Of a stretch of 64,000 nt of DNA, positions 17,853-26,004 are shown one piece after another (the first letter of the stretch is position 1; the number at the start of each line of letters is the position of its first letter). The stretch spans positions 6,362 to 70,361 of the forward strand of contig JASGDY010000087.1 of the NCBI GenBank assembly GCA_047606825.1. The letters run 5' to 3'. A model generated the notes under the pieces. That model was not told the origin of the DNA, did no database searches, and was given only the letters and a program-made list of their open reading frames with translations. Position numbers and translations under genes: made by a program. Origin of the DNA: Rhizosphaericola sp047606825. Lineage in GTDB: Bacteria > Bacteroidota > Bacteroidia > Chitinophagales > Chitinophagaceae.

Positions 17853-18242
17853 ATGGAAAAACAAATAAATGCCGTAGGCCGTCGTAAAGAAGCCGTGACA
17901 CGCGTTTTCCTCAGCAGAGGAGAAGGCAAGATTACCGTCAACGGTAAGGATTACAAACAATATTTTACTTTGGCATACTTGCAGAACCAGGTGGAACTCC
18001 CACTGAAAACTGTTGAGGCACTTGACAAGTTTGACGTTAAAGTCAACGCTACTGGCGGTGGTTTCAAAGGTCAGGCAGAAGCTGCCAAACTGGGCATTGC
18101 CCGCGCACTCATCGAAACGGACAGTGAACTGCGCCCGGCTTTGAAAGCGGCTGGTCTCTTGACACGTGACTCCCGTAGCGTTGAACGTAAGAAATTCGGT
18201 CACAAGAAAGCACGTCGTAGCTTCCAGTTCAGCAAACGTTAA
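17853..18242 (+). CDS. rpsI: 30S ribosomal protein S9
   Basis: A 129-residue small-subunit head protein whose C-terminal tail reaches the P-site tRNA. It carries the expected N-terminal AVGRRKEAVTRVFL, the central QAEAAKLGIARALIE and the basic C-terminus DSRSVERKKFGHKKARRSFQFSKR (ending in KR as in the family). It is co-directional with rplM. A long AT-rich foldback repeat lies between it and rpsB. Confidence 0.98.
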   Translation: MEKQINAVGRRKEAVTRVFLSRGEGKITVNGKDYKQYFTLAYLQNQVELPLKTVEALDKFDVKVNATGGGFKGQAEAAKLGIARALIETDSELRPALKAAGLLTRDSRSVERKKFGHKKARRSFQFSKR

Positions 18243-18248
18243 TACTCA

Positions 18249-18360
18249 ATTTGAAGATTTGAAAATTTGGAAATTTGAAAATCCCTTTCTCGAAACGGTG
18301 CTTCTTTTCTTCCATATTCAAATCTTCGAATCCTCAAATTATCAAATCTTCAAATCATAC
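18249..18360. repeat. AT-rich foldback repeat between rpsI and rpsB
   Basis: The spacer begins aatttgaagatttgaaaatt and ends with sequence complementary to atttgaagatttgataattt, so it can fold into an imperfect hairpin of about 40 bp. It is made of degenerate TTTGAAGA/TTTGAAAA units. The loop has no T run that would make it a clear terminator. It is of the same general kind as the spacer repeats at 9463, 35756 and 58140. Confidence 0.6.
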
Positions 18361-18365
18361 TCATA

Positions 18366-19256
18366 ATGGAACAAAATACTTCTTTGCAACAGCAGCTTTT
18401 GGATGCTGGGGTCCACTTCGGACACTTGAAGAAGAAATGGAACCCGAAAATGCTTCCTTACATTTTCGCTGAAAAGAAAGGTATCCATATCATCGACCTG
18501 AACAAAACCGTTGATGCGTTGCAGGAATCTGTTGCCGCATTGAAACAGATAGCGAAAAGCGGTAAGAAAATCATGTTTGTTGCGACCAAGAAACAAGCAA
18601 AAGACATCGTTGCCGAATGTGCTAAGAAAGTCAATATGCCTTACGCAACCGAACGTTGGTTGGGCGGTATGTTGACCAACTTCAACACCGTACGAAAAAG
18701 CGTCAAAAAAATGCAGAGCATCGACAAGCTGCTCGCTGACGCAAACGCCGAAAGCCTGACCAAAAAAGAACGTCTCACGCTGAGCCGCGACAAAGAGAAA
18801 ATGGAAAAGGTATTGGGCGGTATCGCCAACATGAGCCGTCTGCCATCCGCTTTGTTCATCGTTGACATTGGCAATGAACACATTGCTCTTGCGGAAGCTA
18901 AACGATTGGGTATCACTACTTTCGGCATGGTTGACACCAACTGTGACCCGAACAAGGTAGACTTCGCCATCCCTTCCAACGACGATGCGACCAAGTCCGT
19001 CGCCATCATCACCAACTACGTTACTGCAGCTATCGCAGAAGGTCTTGTCGAAAGACAAGCAGCGAAAGAGGACGATGAGGAAGAAGTGGACAACGAAGCC
19101 GAAAAGAAAGCAGCACGTCTGCAAGCGGAAGCCGAAGCTGAAGGTGGTCACAGCCGTGGCGGTAGAAGCCAGGCTCCTGGCAACGGCCCTGCAAAACGCC
19201 GTGTTCCAGGTGGCGCAAGCCGTCGCCCATCCAGCGGTGGCGCTCCCAAAAGATAA
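18366..19256 (+). CDS. rpsB: 30S ribosomal protein S2
   Basis: A small-subunit protein, here 296 residues. The conserved core (1-230) contains LLDAGVHFGHLKKKWNPKM, FVATKKQAKDIV, RWLGGMLTNF and the GMVDTNCDPNKVDFAIPSND block. The C-terminus is longer than in E. coli (241 residues): residues from about 235 onward form an acidic/basic low-complexity tail rich in Glu, Ala, Gly and Arg (AAKEDDEEEVDNEAEKKAAR, then GGRSQAPGNG). Such tails are common in Bacteroidota S2. It is followed by tsf, the usual partner. Confidence 0.98.
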   Translation: MEQNTSLQQQLLDAGVHFGHLKKKWNPKMLPYIFAEKKGIHIIDLNKTVDALQESVAALKQIAKSGKKIMFVATKKQAKDIVAECAKKVNMPYATERWLGGMLTNFNTVRKSVKKMQSIDKLLADANAESLTKKERLTLSRDKEKMEKVLGGIANMSRLPSALFIVDIGNEHIALAEAKRLGITTFGMVDTNCDPNKVDFAIPSNDDATKSVAIITNYVTAAIAEGLVERQAAKEDDEEEVDNEAEKKAARLQAEAEAEGGHSRGGRSQAPGNGPAKRRVPGGASRRPSSGGAPKR

Positions 19257-19259
19257 GAT

Positions 19260-19321
19260 AGTTGCCTGGCAACTATTGATATAACGATAAGACCTTATAG
19301 ACTACAACGCTATAAGGTCTT
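19260..19321 (+). terminator. Two hairpins between rpsB and tsf
   Basis: agttgcctggcaact (19260-19274) is a perfect 7-bp stem directly after the rpsB stop. It is followed by aagaccttatag, a 9-nt loop, and its exact complement at 19310-19321. Neither has a strong T run. An attenuator-like element between rpsB and tsf is known in E. coli; a similar partial terminator here is plausible. Confidence 0.5.
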
Positions 19322-19439
19322 AACTATAAAAGTAAAAAACCAAAAGTAAAAACTAAAAAATAGCTGTCAGCTTTTGGCGTTCGGCAATTTTTACTTTTGT
19401 CTTTTTACTTATACTCTAGTTTAAAAATAAAAACAGATC

Positions 19440-20279
19440 ATGTCTACAATTACAATTACAGCAGCAGACATCAATAAACTGCGCCAAGCTACCGGTGCAG
19501 GTATGTTGGATTGTCGCAAGGCCCTTACGGAATCCGACGGTGACTTCGAAGCCGCTATCGACTGGTTGCGTAAACAAGGCCAGAAAGTAGCCGCTAAACG
19601 TAGCGACCGTGAAGCTAAAGAAGGTGTCATCATCGCCCAGACAACTCCAGACAACAAAAAAGGATATATCGTCAGCGTAAGTTGCGAAACCGACTTCGTT
19701 TCCAAAAATGCTGATTTCGTCGCTTTCGTTAAGTCCATCGCGGACGCGGCGGTTGCCAACAACGTTGCCAATATCGAAGAACTGAACAAAGTTTCTATCA
19801 ACGGTTTGACTGTTGAGGCTTTGATCAATGACAAATTGGCTTCCATTGGTGAAAAAATCGCCATCACGCATGTTGACATCATCGAAGCTCCTTATGTGTC
19901 TTCCTATATCCACGGTGCTTACCGCATCGGTGTATTGGTCGGCCTGAACCAAGAAGCGGACGAAGCGGGCAGGGACGTAGCGATGCAGATTGCAGCGTTG
20001 AACCCATTGGCTGTTTCTCCCGATGCAGTTGCTCCGGAAGTCGTTGCCCGTGAAAAAGCAGTCATCGTCGATACGATGAAAGAAGATCCCAAGATGGCAG
20101 GCAAACCCGACGAAATGATCCACAAGATCGCCGACGGTAAACTGAACGCTTTCTTCAAGGAAAACACTTTGCTGGCGCAGCCTTTCGTCAAGGACGCTGC
20201 CAAATCCGTCGTAGATTACCTCAAATCAGTCAACAAAGACCTGAAAGTGACCGAATTTAAACGTGTCGCTTTAGGTTAG
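19440..20279 (+). CDS. tsf: Translation elongation factor Ts
   Basis: The 279-residue nucleotide-exchange factor for EF-Tu. The N-terminal UBA-like domain with the TDVNKLRxxTGAGMMDCK-type signature is present as AADINKLRQATGAGMLDC, followed by ALTESDGDFEAAIDWLRKQG. The core domain has the VSCETDFVSKNADF motif that contacts EF-Tu, and AAMNPLAVS-like sequence IAALNPLAVSPD further on. It follows rpsB as in most bacteria and ends in a very strong terminator. Confidence 0.98.
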   Translation: MSTITITAADINKLRQATGAGMLDCRKALTESDGDFEAAIDWLRKQGQKVAAKRSDREAKEGVIIAQTTPDNKKGYIVSVSCETDFVSKNADFVAFVKSIADAAVANNVANIEELNKVSINGLTVEALINDKLASIGEKIAITHVDIIEAPYVSSYIHGAYRIGVLVGLNQEADEAGRDVAMQIAALNPLAVSPDAVAPEVVAREKAVIVDTMKEDPKMAGKPDEMIHKIADGKLNAFFKENTLLAQPFVKDAAKSVVDYLKSVNKDLKVTEFKRVALG

Positions 20280-20297
20280 TTTGCTTTATAAGTTTTG

Positions 20298-20348
20298 AAA
20301 AGAGACAAGCGCCGTCCAGCCTTAGGCTGGACGGCGCTTGTCTCTTTT
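20298..20348. terminator. Bidirectional terminator after tsf
   Basis: A perfect 24-bp stem (starting aaaagagacaagcgccgtcc) with a 3-nt loop tta. A and T runs at the outer ends allow termination in both directions, serving tsf from the left and the lipoprotein gene from the right. Confidence 0.93.
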
Positions 20349-20438
20349 GTTTGTCTTTTCTGCAAAGGCTTTTTAGGGGACTGTGCGGAGAAAAACAATT
20401 TTATCTATCGGATGGAGTCCCCACCGACCGACGCAACG

Positions 20439-20996
20439 CTATTTAAATAACTTGTTCAAGCCGTCCTTCAGCTTTTTGGATTTGTTTTTTGTGTCTTGGA
20501 TGTTCTTTTCCGTTTGTTTTTTGACATTTTCGATGTCTTGCTGTGCCTTGGCTTTTTTTGCGGCTATGTTTTGTACCGCTTGCGAACTTTTGCCAAGCGA
20601 CTGTCCCACCTTGCCCACGAGGGTGGTCGTGTCTGTGGCTGTGGTGGTATCGGACGCAGCAGTCAAGGCAGCGACAGCTTTGGCGAGAACCGAAGATGAC
20701 TGTGCAGCTTTGGCTTCATAAGCCTGGTTGACCGTCCCGCCATGCTGTACGAGGTTGTTTTTGGACGTTTCGTAGTTGGAGGTTGCCGTTTCCAGATCTT
20801 TCCTTGCTGCGTTGATTCTGGCGGTGTCGTTGGTGGCGAGTGCCGCAGTCAAGTTGTCCTGGGCAGAGGTCAGTGCGAGTGCTGCATTTTCGTAGGACTG
20901 CGTAAAATCGATTTTTTGGGTGGTTGCGTCGTTGTTTTTGCAGGCGATCGCAGCCAATAGGGAAAGTGCTAATGTGAGATGGATTATTTTTTTCAT
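20439..20996 (-). CDS. Putative lipoprotein with helical, coiled-coil-prone repeats
   Basis: Starting at the ATG at 20996, the 185-residue protein has a lipoprotein signal (MKKIIHLTLALSLLAAIACK, cysteine at residue 19). The mature part is rich in Ala, Thr, Asn and Lys and almost fully helical: ENAALALTSAQDNLTAALA, then DLETATSNYETSKNNL, and a basic C-terminus (KNKSKKLKDGLNKLFK). No enzymatic motif is visible and I do not recognise a family. It may be a periplasmic structural or scaffold lipoprotein. An upstream in-frame ATG at 21038 would put 14 residues before the signal peptide and is less likely. Confidence 0.75.
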   Translation of the reverse strand: MKKIIHLTLALSLLAAIACKNNDATTQKIDFTQSYENAALALTSAQDNLTAALATNDTARINAARKDLETATSNYETSKNNLVQHGGTVNQAYEAKAAQSSSVLAKAVAALTAASDTTTATDTTTLVGKVGQSLGKSSQAVQNIAAKKAKAQQDIENVKKQTEKNIQDTKNKSKKLKDGLNKLFK

Positions 20997-21071
20997 TTGA
21001 ATTGTTGTTTGGATGTTGTTCATTGATAAGATGGGCATTGGCTGTTAGCTTTTTCGGCTAAAGGTTAACAG

Positions 21072-21698
21072 CTATTTTGAGGTTAACTGCGTGGCGATGG
21101 TCTGCAACTGCTTGTCTTCGTCGGACTGCGAAATGTCGCCATTGATGCGGTCACGTTCCAGCGTGTTGATTTTCGTTGCCAGCGTGAGGTAGTTCATATA
21201 CGCGTTGACAACTTTGATTTTTCTGTCGTCGGACAGTGCTGCTGTGTTGAGGTTGTTGACAAAATTCTCCATGCCGTCCATACACAGGATATAAGCTTGG
21301 AAGCCGTTGGCGGAAAAATAGCTGTTGACCAAGTCTTTTTCTTCCAGGTTGGGATATATCCTGGGCAGTTCCGCTGGCGTTGTTTTCAGCAATTCGGAAA
21401 TGTTGACACCGCTTTTCACACCGTTGATGTAAGTGCCTTGGGTACGCATCTTACAGTTTTCGATGGCGAGATTACTGGCGTTCAACAGTTTGACGAGGTT
21501 GGCCTTTTGTTGGATGATGCCCAGTATCGTATTGAGACTCAATGCGATAAAGAAACCCGTAAAGGTGGAGATAAGGGACAGCACAAAATCAAAAGTCCGT
21601 TTGTTTTCATTCCTGAATTTTTCTATCTTTTTGAAATTGATAAGAAAAAGGCTTACCAGAATAAGCAAAAGGGAGATTAGGATATACTTGCTGTACAT
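21072..21698 (-). CDS. Inner-membrane protein of unknown function
   Basis: A 208-residue protein with two N-terminal membrane segments (about 5-22, ILISLLLILVSLFLINF, and 38-60, FVLSLISTFTGFFIALSL). A soluble C-terminal part of about 145 residues has helical character and a DISQSDEDKQLQTIAT stretch at the end. The topology fits a small anchored protein with its tail outside or inside; no motif decides it. It is upstream of the lipoprotein gene in the same direction (75 nt between the preferred ends), so the two may form a transcription unit. Confidence 0.7.
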   Translation of the reverse strand: MYSKYILISLLLILVSLFLINFKKIEKFRNENKRTFDFVLSLISTFTGFFIALSLNTILGIIQQKANLVKLLNASNLAIENCKMRTQGTYINGVKSGVNISELLKTTPAELPRIYPNLEEKDLVNSYFSANGFQAYILCMDGMENFVNNLNTAALSDDRKIKVVNAYMNYLTLATKINTLERDRINGDISQSDEDKQLQTIATQLTSK

Positions 21699-21903
21699 AA
21701 TAATGGTGTTGTTGTTAAATAATGGTGTTGTTGTTTTCGGATTTTTAATTACCTGATTAACTGAATTTGGGTATTTATCAAAATCTGTGCTAAACTATAT
21801 ATTATCCTAAAATTTCCTTTCATATCGGGATTGCCGCTTGTGTTATGCATACATTGTGCTAAATGTACTTATTTTTACAACCGATATTTAAAAAGCAGCA
21901 ATT

Positions 21904-22296
21904 ATGGAAGAAGGGAAGCGCCAACGGCAGGTTGCCGGAATAATCAAAGAGTACCTGAACGAAATATTTCAGCATCTCGGGCTGTCGATGATCGGCGGTG
22001 GCATGGTGTCCATTGCGGACGTAAAGGTGACACCTGACCTGTTGGAAGCGCGGGTGTACGTGAGTTTTTTCAAAGTCGAGGACAAAGATGCTGCTTTGAA
22101 GAAAATAGAGGAGCGTGCCTGGGAAATCAAAAAAGCACTGGCCGACAAGATCCGCCACCAGTTGAGGCGTATCCCAGTGATACAGTATTACGAGGACGAT
22201 ACACTGGACCATGTGTTCCGTATGGAGGAACTTTTTGAGAAGCTACACCAAGAAGAGGAACAATTTAAGAAAGAAAATCCAGGGGAAGAGGATTAG
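21904..22296 (+). CDS. rbfA: Ribosome-binding factor A
   Basis: A 130-residue KH-like fold protein that binds the 30S subunit and helps 16S rRNA 5'-end maturation, notably in the cold. Seen features: RQRQVAGIIKEYLNEIFQ at the start, the central VSIADVKVTPDLLEARVYVSF strand-helix block, and the C-terminal IRHQLRRIPVIQYYEDDTLD typical of the family. It precedes the LolC/E-like permease gene by 87 nt, an arrangement I recall from other Bacteroidota. Confidence 0.95.
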   Translation: MEEGKRQRQVAGIIKEYLNEIFQHLGLSMIGGGMVSIADVKVTPDLLEARVYVSFFKVEDKDAALKKIEERAWEIKKALADKIRHQLRRIPVIQYYEDDTLDHVFRMEELFEKLHQEEEQFKKENPGEED

Positions 22297-22383
22297 CACT
22301 GGCACACGCGACATCTAGTCTAAGACAAGACCAGCATTGCACTTTTTTACTTCTGTCTTTTTACTTTATACTTTGCTCCAAAC

Positions 22384-23601
22384 ATGGAACTGTTATTTGC
22401 CTGGCGGTATTTCCGTTCAAAAAAGACGACCAATGTCATCAACGTCATCGCTTGGATAAGCGTGGTGGCGATAGCCGTCGGCACGGCTGCCCTGATTGTC
22501 ATATTGAGCGTTTTCAATGGTTTTGAGGCGTTGGTCAAGTCGCTGTACAGCGATTTCTACGCAGACTTGAGCGTCCGCCCCAAGACTGGAAAACTGATAA
22601 CCATCAACCCACAACAGATAGGTACAATAGCCAAAACGCCTGGGGTCAAGGCGTACAGTACGATGCTGGAAGAAAAAGCGATGCTGCGTAACGGCGACGT
22701 GCCGACCTTGGTGTTCCTGCGTGGCGTGGACAAAAACTACGCGGACGTGACACACATCAAATCGCATATTTCGGATGGTGCTTATCGTCTCGGCGGTACC
22801 GAAAAGCCGGACATCGTATTGGGCGTCGGTATCCAGAGCGCGCTGGGGCTCAGCCTCAATTCTCCCGAACCGCTGACCATCTTCCTGCCCAACTCGCAAG
22901 CCGATAACTTTTCCGATTTGCAGTCCGCCATGAACTCCTTTGAGATTGCGCAGACAGGCATTTTTCGGATACAGGAGGATTTTGACAATAAATACGCGAT
23001 TACCAATATCGATTTCGTGCGTTATATGCTCAATCTTGCCGATGACCAATATTCGTCCGTCGAGATTAAGCTGCAACCCGGCATCAAACCAGAGATTGTC
23101 CAAAAGAATCTGTTAAAAAATCTCGGTGGGCAGTATGACGTGAAGACACGCTATGAACAGAACCAGAACCTGTTTTCCATCATGCAGATGGAGAAATGGA
23201 TTATCTATGTCATCCTGTCCCTGATATTGTTGATTGCCGCGTTCAATATGATCGGTGCATTGACCATGCTCGTATTGGAAAAACGGAAGGACATCGCAGT
23301 GCTGAAGGCTTTGGGCGCGGAAAGTTCCATCATTCGGCGCATCTTTATGAACGAGGGACTTTTGCTCGGTGTCGTAGGAGGAACTATTGGCGTACTCTTG
23401 GCGTTGGGCATTTGTTATTTGCAGACAACCTACCATCTCGTCAAACTGGGTGGCGGGAGTTTCTTAATAGACTATTATCCGGTTAAGATGTACCTTTCCG
23501 ATTTTGTATTGGTCAGCGCAACCGTGATGGCCGTTGCGGTTATTGCCGCCTGGTTGCCGGCACGGCGTGCGGCGGTACAGGATTTCTCACTTAAAAGTTA
23601 A
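22384..23601 (+). CDS. FtsX-like ABC permease, LolC/LolE type
   Basis: A 405-residue inner-membrane protein related to the lipoprotein-release permeases. It has four membrane segments: one near residues 20-45 (VINVIAWISVVAIAVGTAAL) and three in the C-terminal FtsX domain (about 270-400, including IYVILSLILLIAAFNMIGAL and GVVGGTIGVLLALGICYL). A large periplasmic MacB-like domain lies between. The FtsX domain has the KDIAVLKALGAESSIIRRIF coupling helix for an ATPase. No LolD ATPase gene is adjacent. In Bacteroidota a single LolCE-like protein is thought to act as a homodimer. Confidence 0.88.
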   Translation: MELLFAWRYFRSKKTTNVINVIAWISVVAIAVGTAALIVILSVFNGFEALVKSLYSDFYADLSVRPKTGKLITINPQQIGTIAKTPGVKAYSTMLEEKAMLRNGDVPTLVFLRGVDKNYADVTHIKSHISDGAYRLGGTEKPDIVLGVGIQSALGLSLNSPEPLTIFLPNSQADNFSDLQSAMNSFEIAQTGIFRIQEDFDNKYAITNIDFVRYMLNLADDQYSSVEIKLQPGIKPEIVQKNLLKNLGGQYDVKTRYEQNQNLFSIMQMEKWIIYVILSLILLIAAFNMIGALTMLVLEKRKDIAVLKALGAESSIIRRIFMNEGLLLGVVGGTIGVLLALGICYLQTTYHLVKLGGGSFLIDYYPVKMYLSDFVLVSATVMAVAVIAAWLPARRAAVQDFSLKS

Positions 23602-23604
23602 GTT

Positions 23605-24174
23605 ATGTTACAAAAAAATAATGCAAAAATATTGTTGTTGGCCTTCATACTCCTGTCCTGCACGACGACCAGCCATGCACAAAAGAAAAAATACAAGGAC
23701 TATCTCATTACCAACAAGGACGATACGATTTACGGTAAATTTAAAAAGCCGTTGATGGGGCAACTCCGTTTCGAGTCCGGTGACGACATGTATGAACTCG
23801 ATCCCGAACAGTTCAAAGCTTATTATGACTCCAACGACAAAAAAGTCTATGAACGAAAAATCATCAATCATAAACCGATGTGGCTGAGCTGTATCATCAA
23901 CGGCCGCATCAAACTGTACGAACAGTTTTACAACACGTCGCAGGCCGACGGACGCTTTCTCATGGTGCGTATATGGCTCGCACAAAAGGAGGACACTCCT
24001 TTGATGGAAGTGATGTCCAGTACGCTTAACGTGCAGAAACCGGTCGGAAAAGAAAATCTCGAATATCTCGTCCGCGACAATGCGAGATTGTTTGCTAACC
24101 TGCAACAGTCAACCAACTACAACTACAAAATTGCTAAAGCCTATATCGAGGCCTACAACGATAGTGCTCCATAA
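23605..24174 (+). CDS. Exported protein of unknown function
   Basis: A 189-residue protein with a clear signal sequence (KILLLAFILLSCTTTSHA). The cysteine after LLS could make it a lipoprotein, but the position is not ideal. The mature part begins with lysine-rich KKKYKDYLITNKDDTIYGK, a pattern I associate with Bacteroidota exported proteins that describe a quantity stored in NDTIYG-type strands (beta-rich). Repeated short strands follow. No catalytic motif is seen. The gene starts 3 nt after the permease stop, so it is likely in the rbfA operon. Confidence 0.7.
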   Translation: MLQKNNAKILLLAFILLSCTTTSHAQKKKYKDYLITNKDDTIYGKFKKPLMGQLRFESGDDMYELDPEQFKAYYDSNDKKVYERKIINHKPMWLSCIINGRIKLYEQFYNTSQADGRFLMVRIWLAQKEDTPLMEVMSSTLNVQKPVGKENLEYLVRDNARLFANLQQSTNYNYKIAKAYIEAYNDSAP

Positions 24175-24201
24175 TTTTTAAGAACAGACAAAACGATTAC
24201 C

Positions 24202-24891
24202 ATGACAAAAAAAATCTTGTTATTCACGGCATTGGCTGCTGTTACAGGAATGCTAAAAGCCCAAGACAAGAAAAAAGACTGGGCCGATTTTCCAAAATAT
24301 GAAGCCGCCAACGAAATCGTGAAACAATTGCCCGCCGACCAGCGTAAGGTCGTGTTCATGGGCAATTCCATTACCGAAGGTTGGTATCACAACGACAGTG
24401 CTTTTTTCAAAAACAATGGTTTCATTGGCAGAGGCATCAGCGGTCAAGTGTCCTCGCAGATGTTGGTGCGTTTCCGACGCGACGTGCTGGAACTACAACC
24501 CAAGGCGGTCGTCATCCTTGCCGGCACCAACGACATAGCCGAAAACATGGGCCCCATCAGCTTGGCAAATATTTGCGGCAATATCATCTCCATGGCAGAA
24601 CTTGCTAAGTTCCACGGTATAAAGGTTGTCATCTGTTCCGTGCTGCCGTCATCCGAGTATGCCTGGAGTCCGGGCAAACAACCGGCAGTCAAAATCCCGC
24701 AACTCAACAAAATGTTGCAGGAATATTGCCAGAAAAACAAGGTCGTCTATGCCGACTATTTCTCCAAAATGGCCAATGCGCAAAACGGTCTTGACAAAGA
24801 GTTGAGCGGTGACGGCGTGCATCCAACGGTGGCAGGCTACAAAATCATGGAAGACGTGATATTGCCGGTTATCAAATCCGTACTGCCCTAG
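24202..24891 (+). CDS. Exported SGNH/GDSL-family hydrolase
   Basis: A 229-residue esterase-type protein. A signal peptide covers about 1-20 (KILLFTALAAVTGMLKA). The SGNH blocks are complete: block I FMGNSITEGW with the nucleophile Ser, block II glycine in GRGISGQVSSQ, block III ILAGTNDIAEN with the Asn, and block V DGVHPTVAGY with catalytic Asp and His. This subgroup acts on acyl or acetyl groups of carbohydrates or lipids; the substrate is not determined. It follows the unknown exported protein closely. Confidence 0.93.
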   Translation: MTKKILLFTALAAVTGMLKAQDKKKDWADFPKYEAANEIVKQLPADQRKVVFMGNSITEGWYHNDSAFFKNNGFIGRGISGQVSSQMLVRFRRDVLELQPKAVVILAGTNDIAENMGPISLANICGNIISMAELAKFHGIKVVICSVLPSSEYAWSPGKQPAVKIPQLNKMLQEYCQKNKVVYADYFSKMANAQNGLDKELSGDGVHPTVAGYKIMEDVILPVIKSVLP

Positions 24892-24950
24892 TCTGGTTTA
24901 TTTTTCTTTTTTGCGGAAACGTTTTTGTGGTTGCTGTCGTAAGTTACGTT

Positions 24951-25102
24951 GCACTACGATGGAACTTGTGTTAGGCATTCAACCGTAAGCGTTTTATTAC
25001 CTTTTCTCTATCGGTCGGTGTCCGCACCGACCGAAATAAGCGAATAGATCGCACGACGATGGAACTTGCGTTGGCCATTGAGCCTTAACGTTTTTACCTT
25101 TT
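24951..25102. repeat. Imperfect direct repeat with 100-bp period and an internal hairpin
   Basis: Copy 1 (24951-25005) begins gcactacgatggaacttgtg and copy 2 (25051-25102) begins gcacgacgatggaacttgcg; both end in a tttt-accttttt tract. Between them is a perfect hairpin, cggtcggtg-tccg-caccgaccg (25012-25033). The region is the whole spacer upstream of the DUF1080 gene. Confidence 0.65.
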
Positions 25103-25113
25103 AACTTAATACG

Positions 25114-25815
25114 ATGAAGATGAAATTTGTATTGTTGGGATTGGCAATCGCAGCTTTGGGAACAAATGCGTTTGCGCAGAAAAAAGGATGGGTGGACTTG
25201 TCCAAAGGTAGTATAGCCGACAACTGGCACACGTATGGCAGCACGACCGTTTCCAATGCTTGGACGGATGCCGATGGTGTTTTTCATTTGGAAGGCGCAA
25301 CATCCGAAAACAAAGATTCCCGAAAAGGTGGCGACCTCATTACCAATCAGTCCTACCAGAATTTTGAACTGCAACTGGAATGGGAGATTTCCAAGGAAGG
25401 CAACAGCGGCATTATTTTTCTGGTGCAGGACGACCCACAGAAATATGGCGCGACCTATCTCACCGGTCCGGAAATGCAGGTATTGGACAATATTGCCGCG
25501 AGCGACAACAAGCTGGAAAACCACTTGGCTGGTGCGCTCTACGACATCATCGGCACGGCATCCGTCTCCAAACCCAAACCTGTCGGCGAGTGGAACCATG
25601 CCAGAATCATATTGGACAATGGACACCTTCAACTTTTTCTCAACAAAGTCAAAACCGCGGACGTGCAGCTCTGGACTCCCGAATGGGACAAGCTTGTCGC
25701 TGGCAGCAAGTTCAAAACCTGGTCAGACTTTGCCAAATTCAAAAGCGGGCATATTGCCTTGCAGGATCACGGACATGAAGTGTCGTATCGCAATATCCGG
25801 ATCAAAGAATTGTAA
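25114..25815 (+). CDS. Exported DUF1080 protein (3-keto-disaccharide hydrolase family)
   Basis: A 233-residue protein with a signal peptide (MKFVLLGLAIAALGTNAFA). The mature domain is a concanavalin-like jelly roll. Family marks are the strand NFELQLEWEISKEGNSG with the GNSGIIF motif, the TGPEMQVLDN block, and the C-terminal GHIALQDHGHEVSYRNIRIKEL. Members cleave 3-keto-glucosides or bind carbohydrates. It is near other exported hydrolases but has its own spacer and a terminator behind it. Confidence 0.92.
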   Translation: MKMKFVLLGLAIAALGTNAFAQKKGWVDLSKGSIADNWHTYGSTTVSNAWTDADGVFHLEGATSENKDSRKGGDLITNQSYQNFELQLEWEISKEGNSGIIFLVQDDPQKYGATYLTGPEMQVLDNIAASDNKLENHLAGALYDIIGTASVSKPKPVGEWNHARIILDNGHLQLFLNKVKTADVQLWTPEWDKLVAGSKFKTWSDFAKFKSGHIALQDHGHEVSYRNIRIKEL

Positions 25816-25822
25816 AACAAAA

Positions 25823-25860
25823 AAAGCGGCAACTCATTGACTATCAATAGTTGCCGCTTT
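25823..25860 (+). terminator. Terminator after the DUF1080 gene
   Basis: Stem aaagcggcaact (25823-25834) with its exact complement at 25849-25860 and a 14-nt loop that itself pairs (attg/caat). It directly abuts the tRNA-Phe 3' end on the other strand. Confidence 0.8.
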
Positions 25861-25861
25861 G

Positions 25862-25934
25862 TGGTGAGAGCCGGGATCGAACCGGCGACACAAGGATTTT
25901 CAGTCCTTTGCTCTACCGACTGAGCTACCTCACC
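25862..25934 (-). tRNA. tRNA-Phe (anticodon GAA)
   Basis: On the minus strand the 73-nt cloverleaf begins GGTGAGGTAGCTCAGTCGG and has the anticodon loop CTGAAAA (GAA) and the T-arm GCCGGTTCGATCCCGGC. The acceptor stem pairs GGTGAGG with TCTCACC, with one G-T pair. The CCA end is not encoded. Confidence 0.97.
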
Positions 25935-25953
25935 AAGACCCCAAAAGGGGTTG

Positions 25954-25984
25954 CAAAAATAGGTTTAAACATTTTACTGGCAAA
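25954..25984 (-). promoter_or_regulatory. Promoter of tRNA-Phe
   Basis: On the minus strand: TTTG (25984 to 25981), 19 nt, TATTTTTG (25961 to 25954). Both boxes match the Bacteroidota consensus exactly, and the tRNA starts 20 nt further on. Confidence 0.75.
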
Positions 25985-26004
25985 ATATTTCATGGGAAAA
26001 ATTA

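Noticed and set aside
18342..19151. 269-codon open frame opposite rpsB
   Set aside because: Antisense of the conserved S2 core; rich in Phe and His as typical for shadows.
21831..22037. Small frame before and inside rbfA
   Set aside because: Overlaps rbfA in another frame; the rbfA start at 21904 is well supported.
24951..25102. CRISPR array
   Set aside because: Only two imperfect units of 52-55 bp, no regular spacers, and no cas genes in the window.
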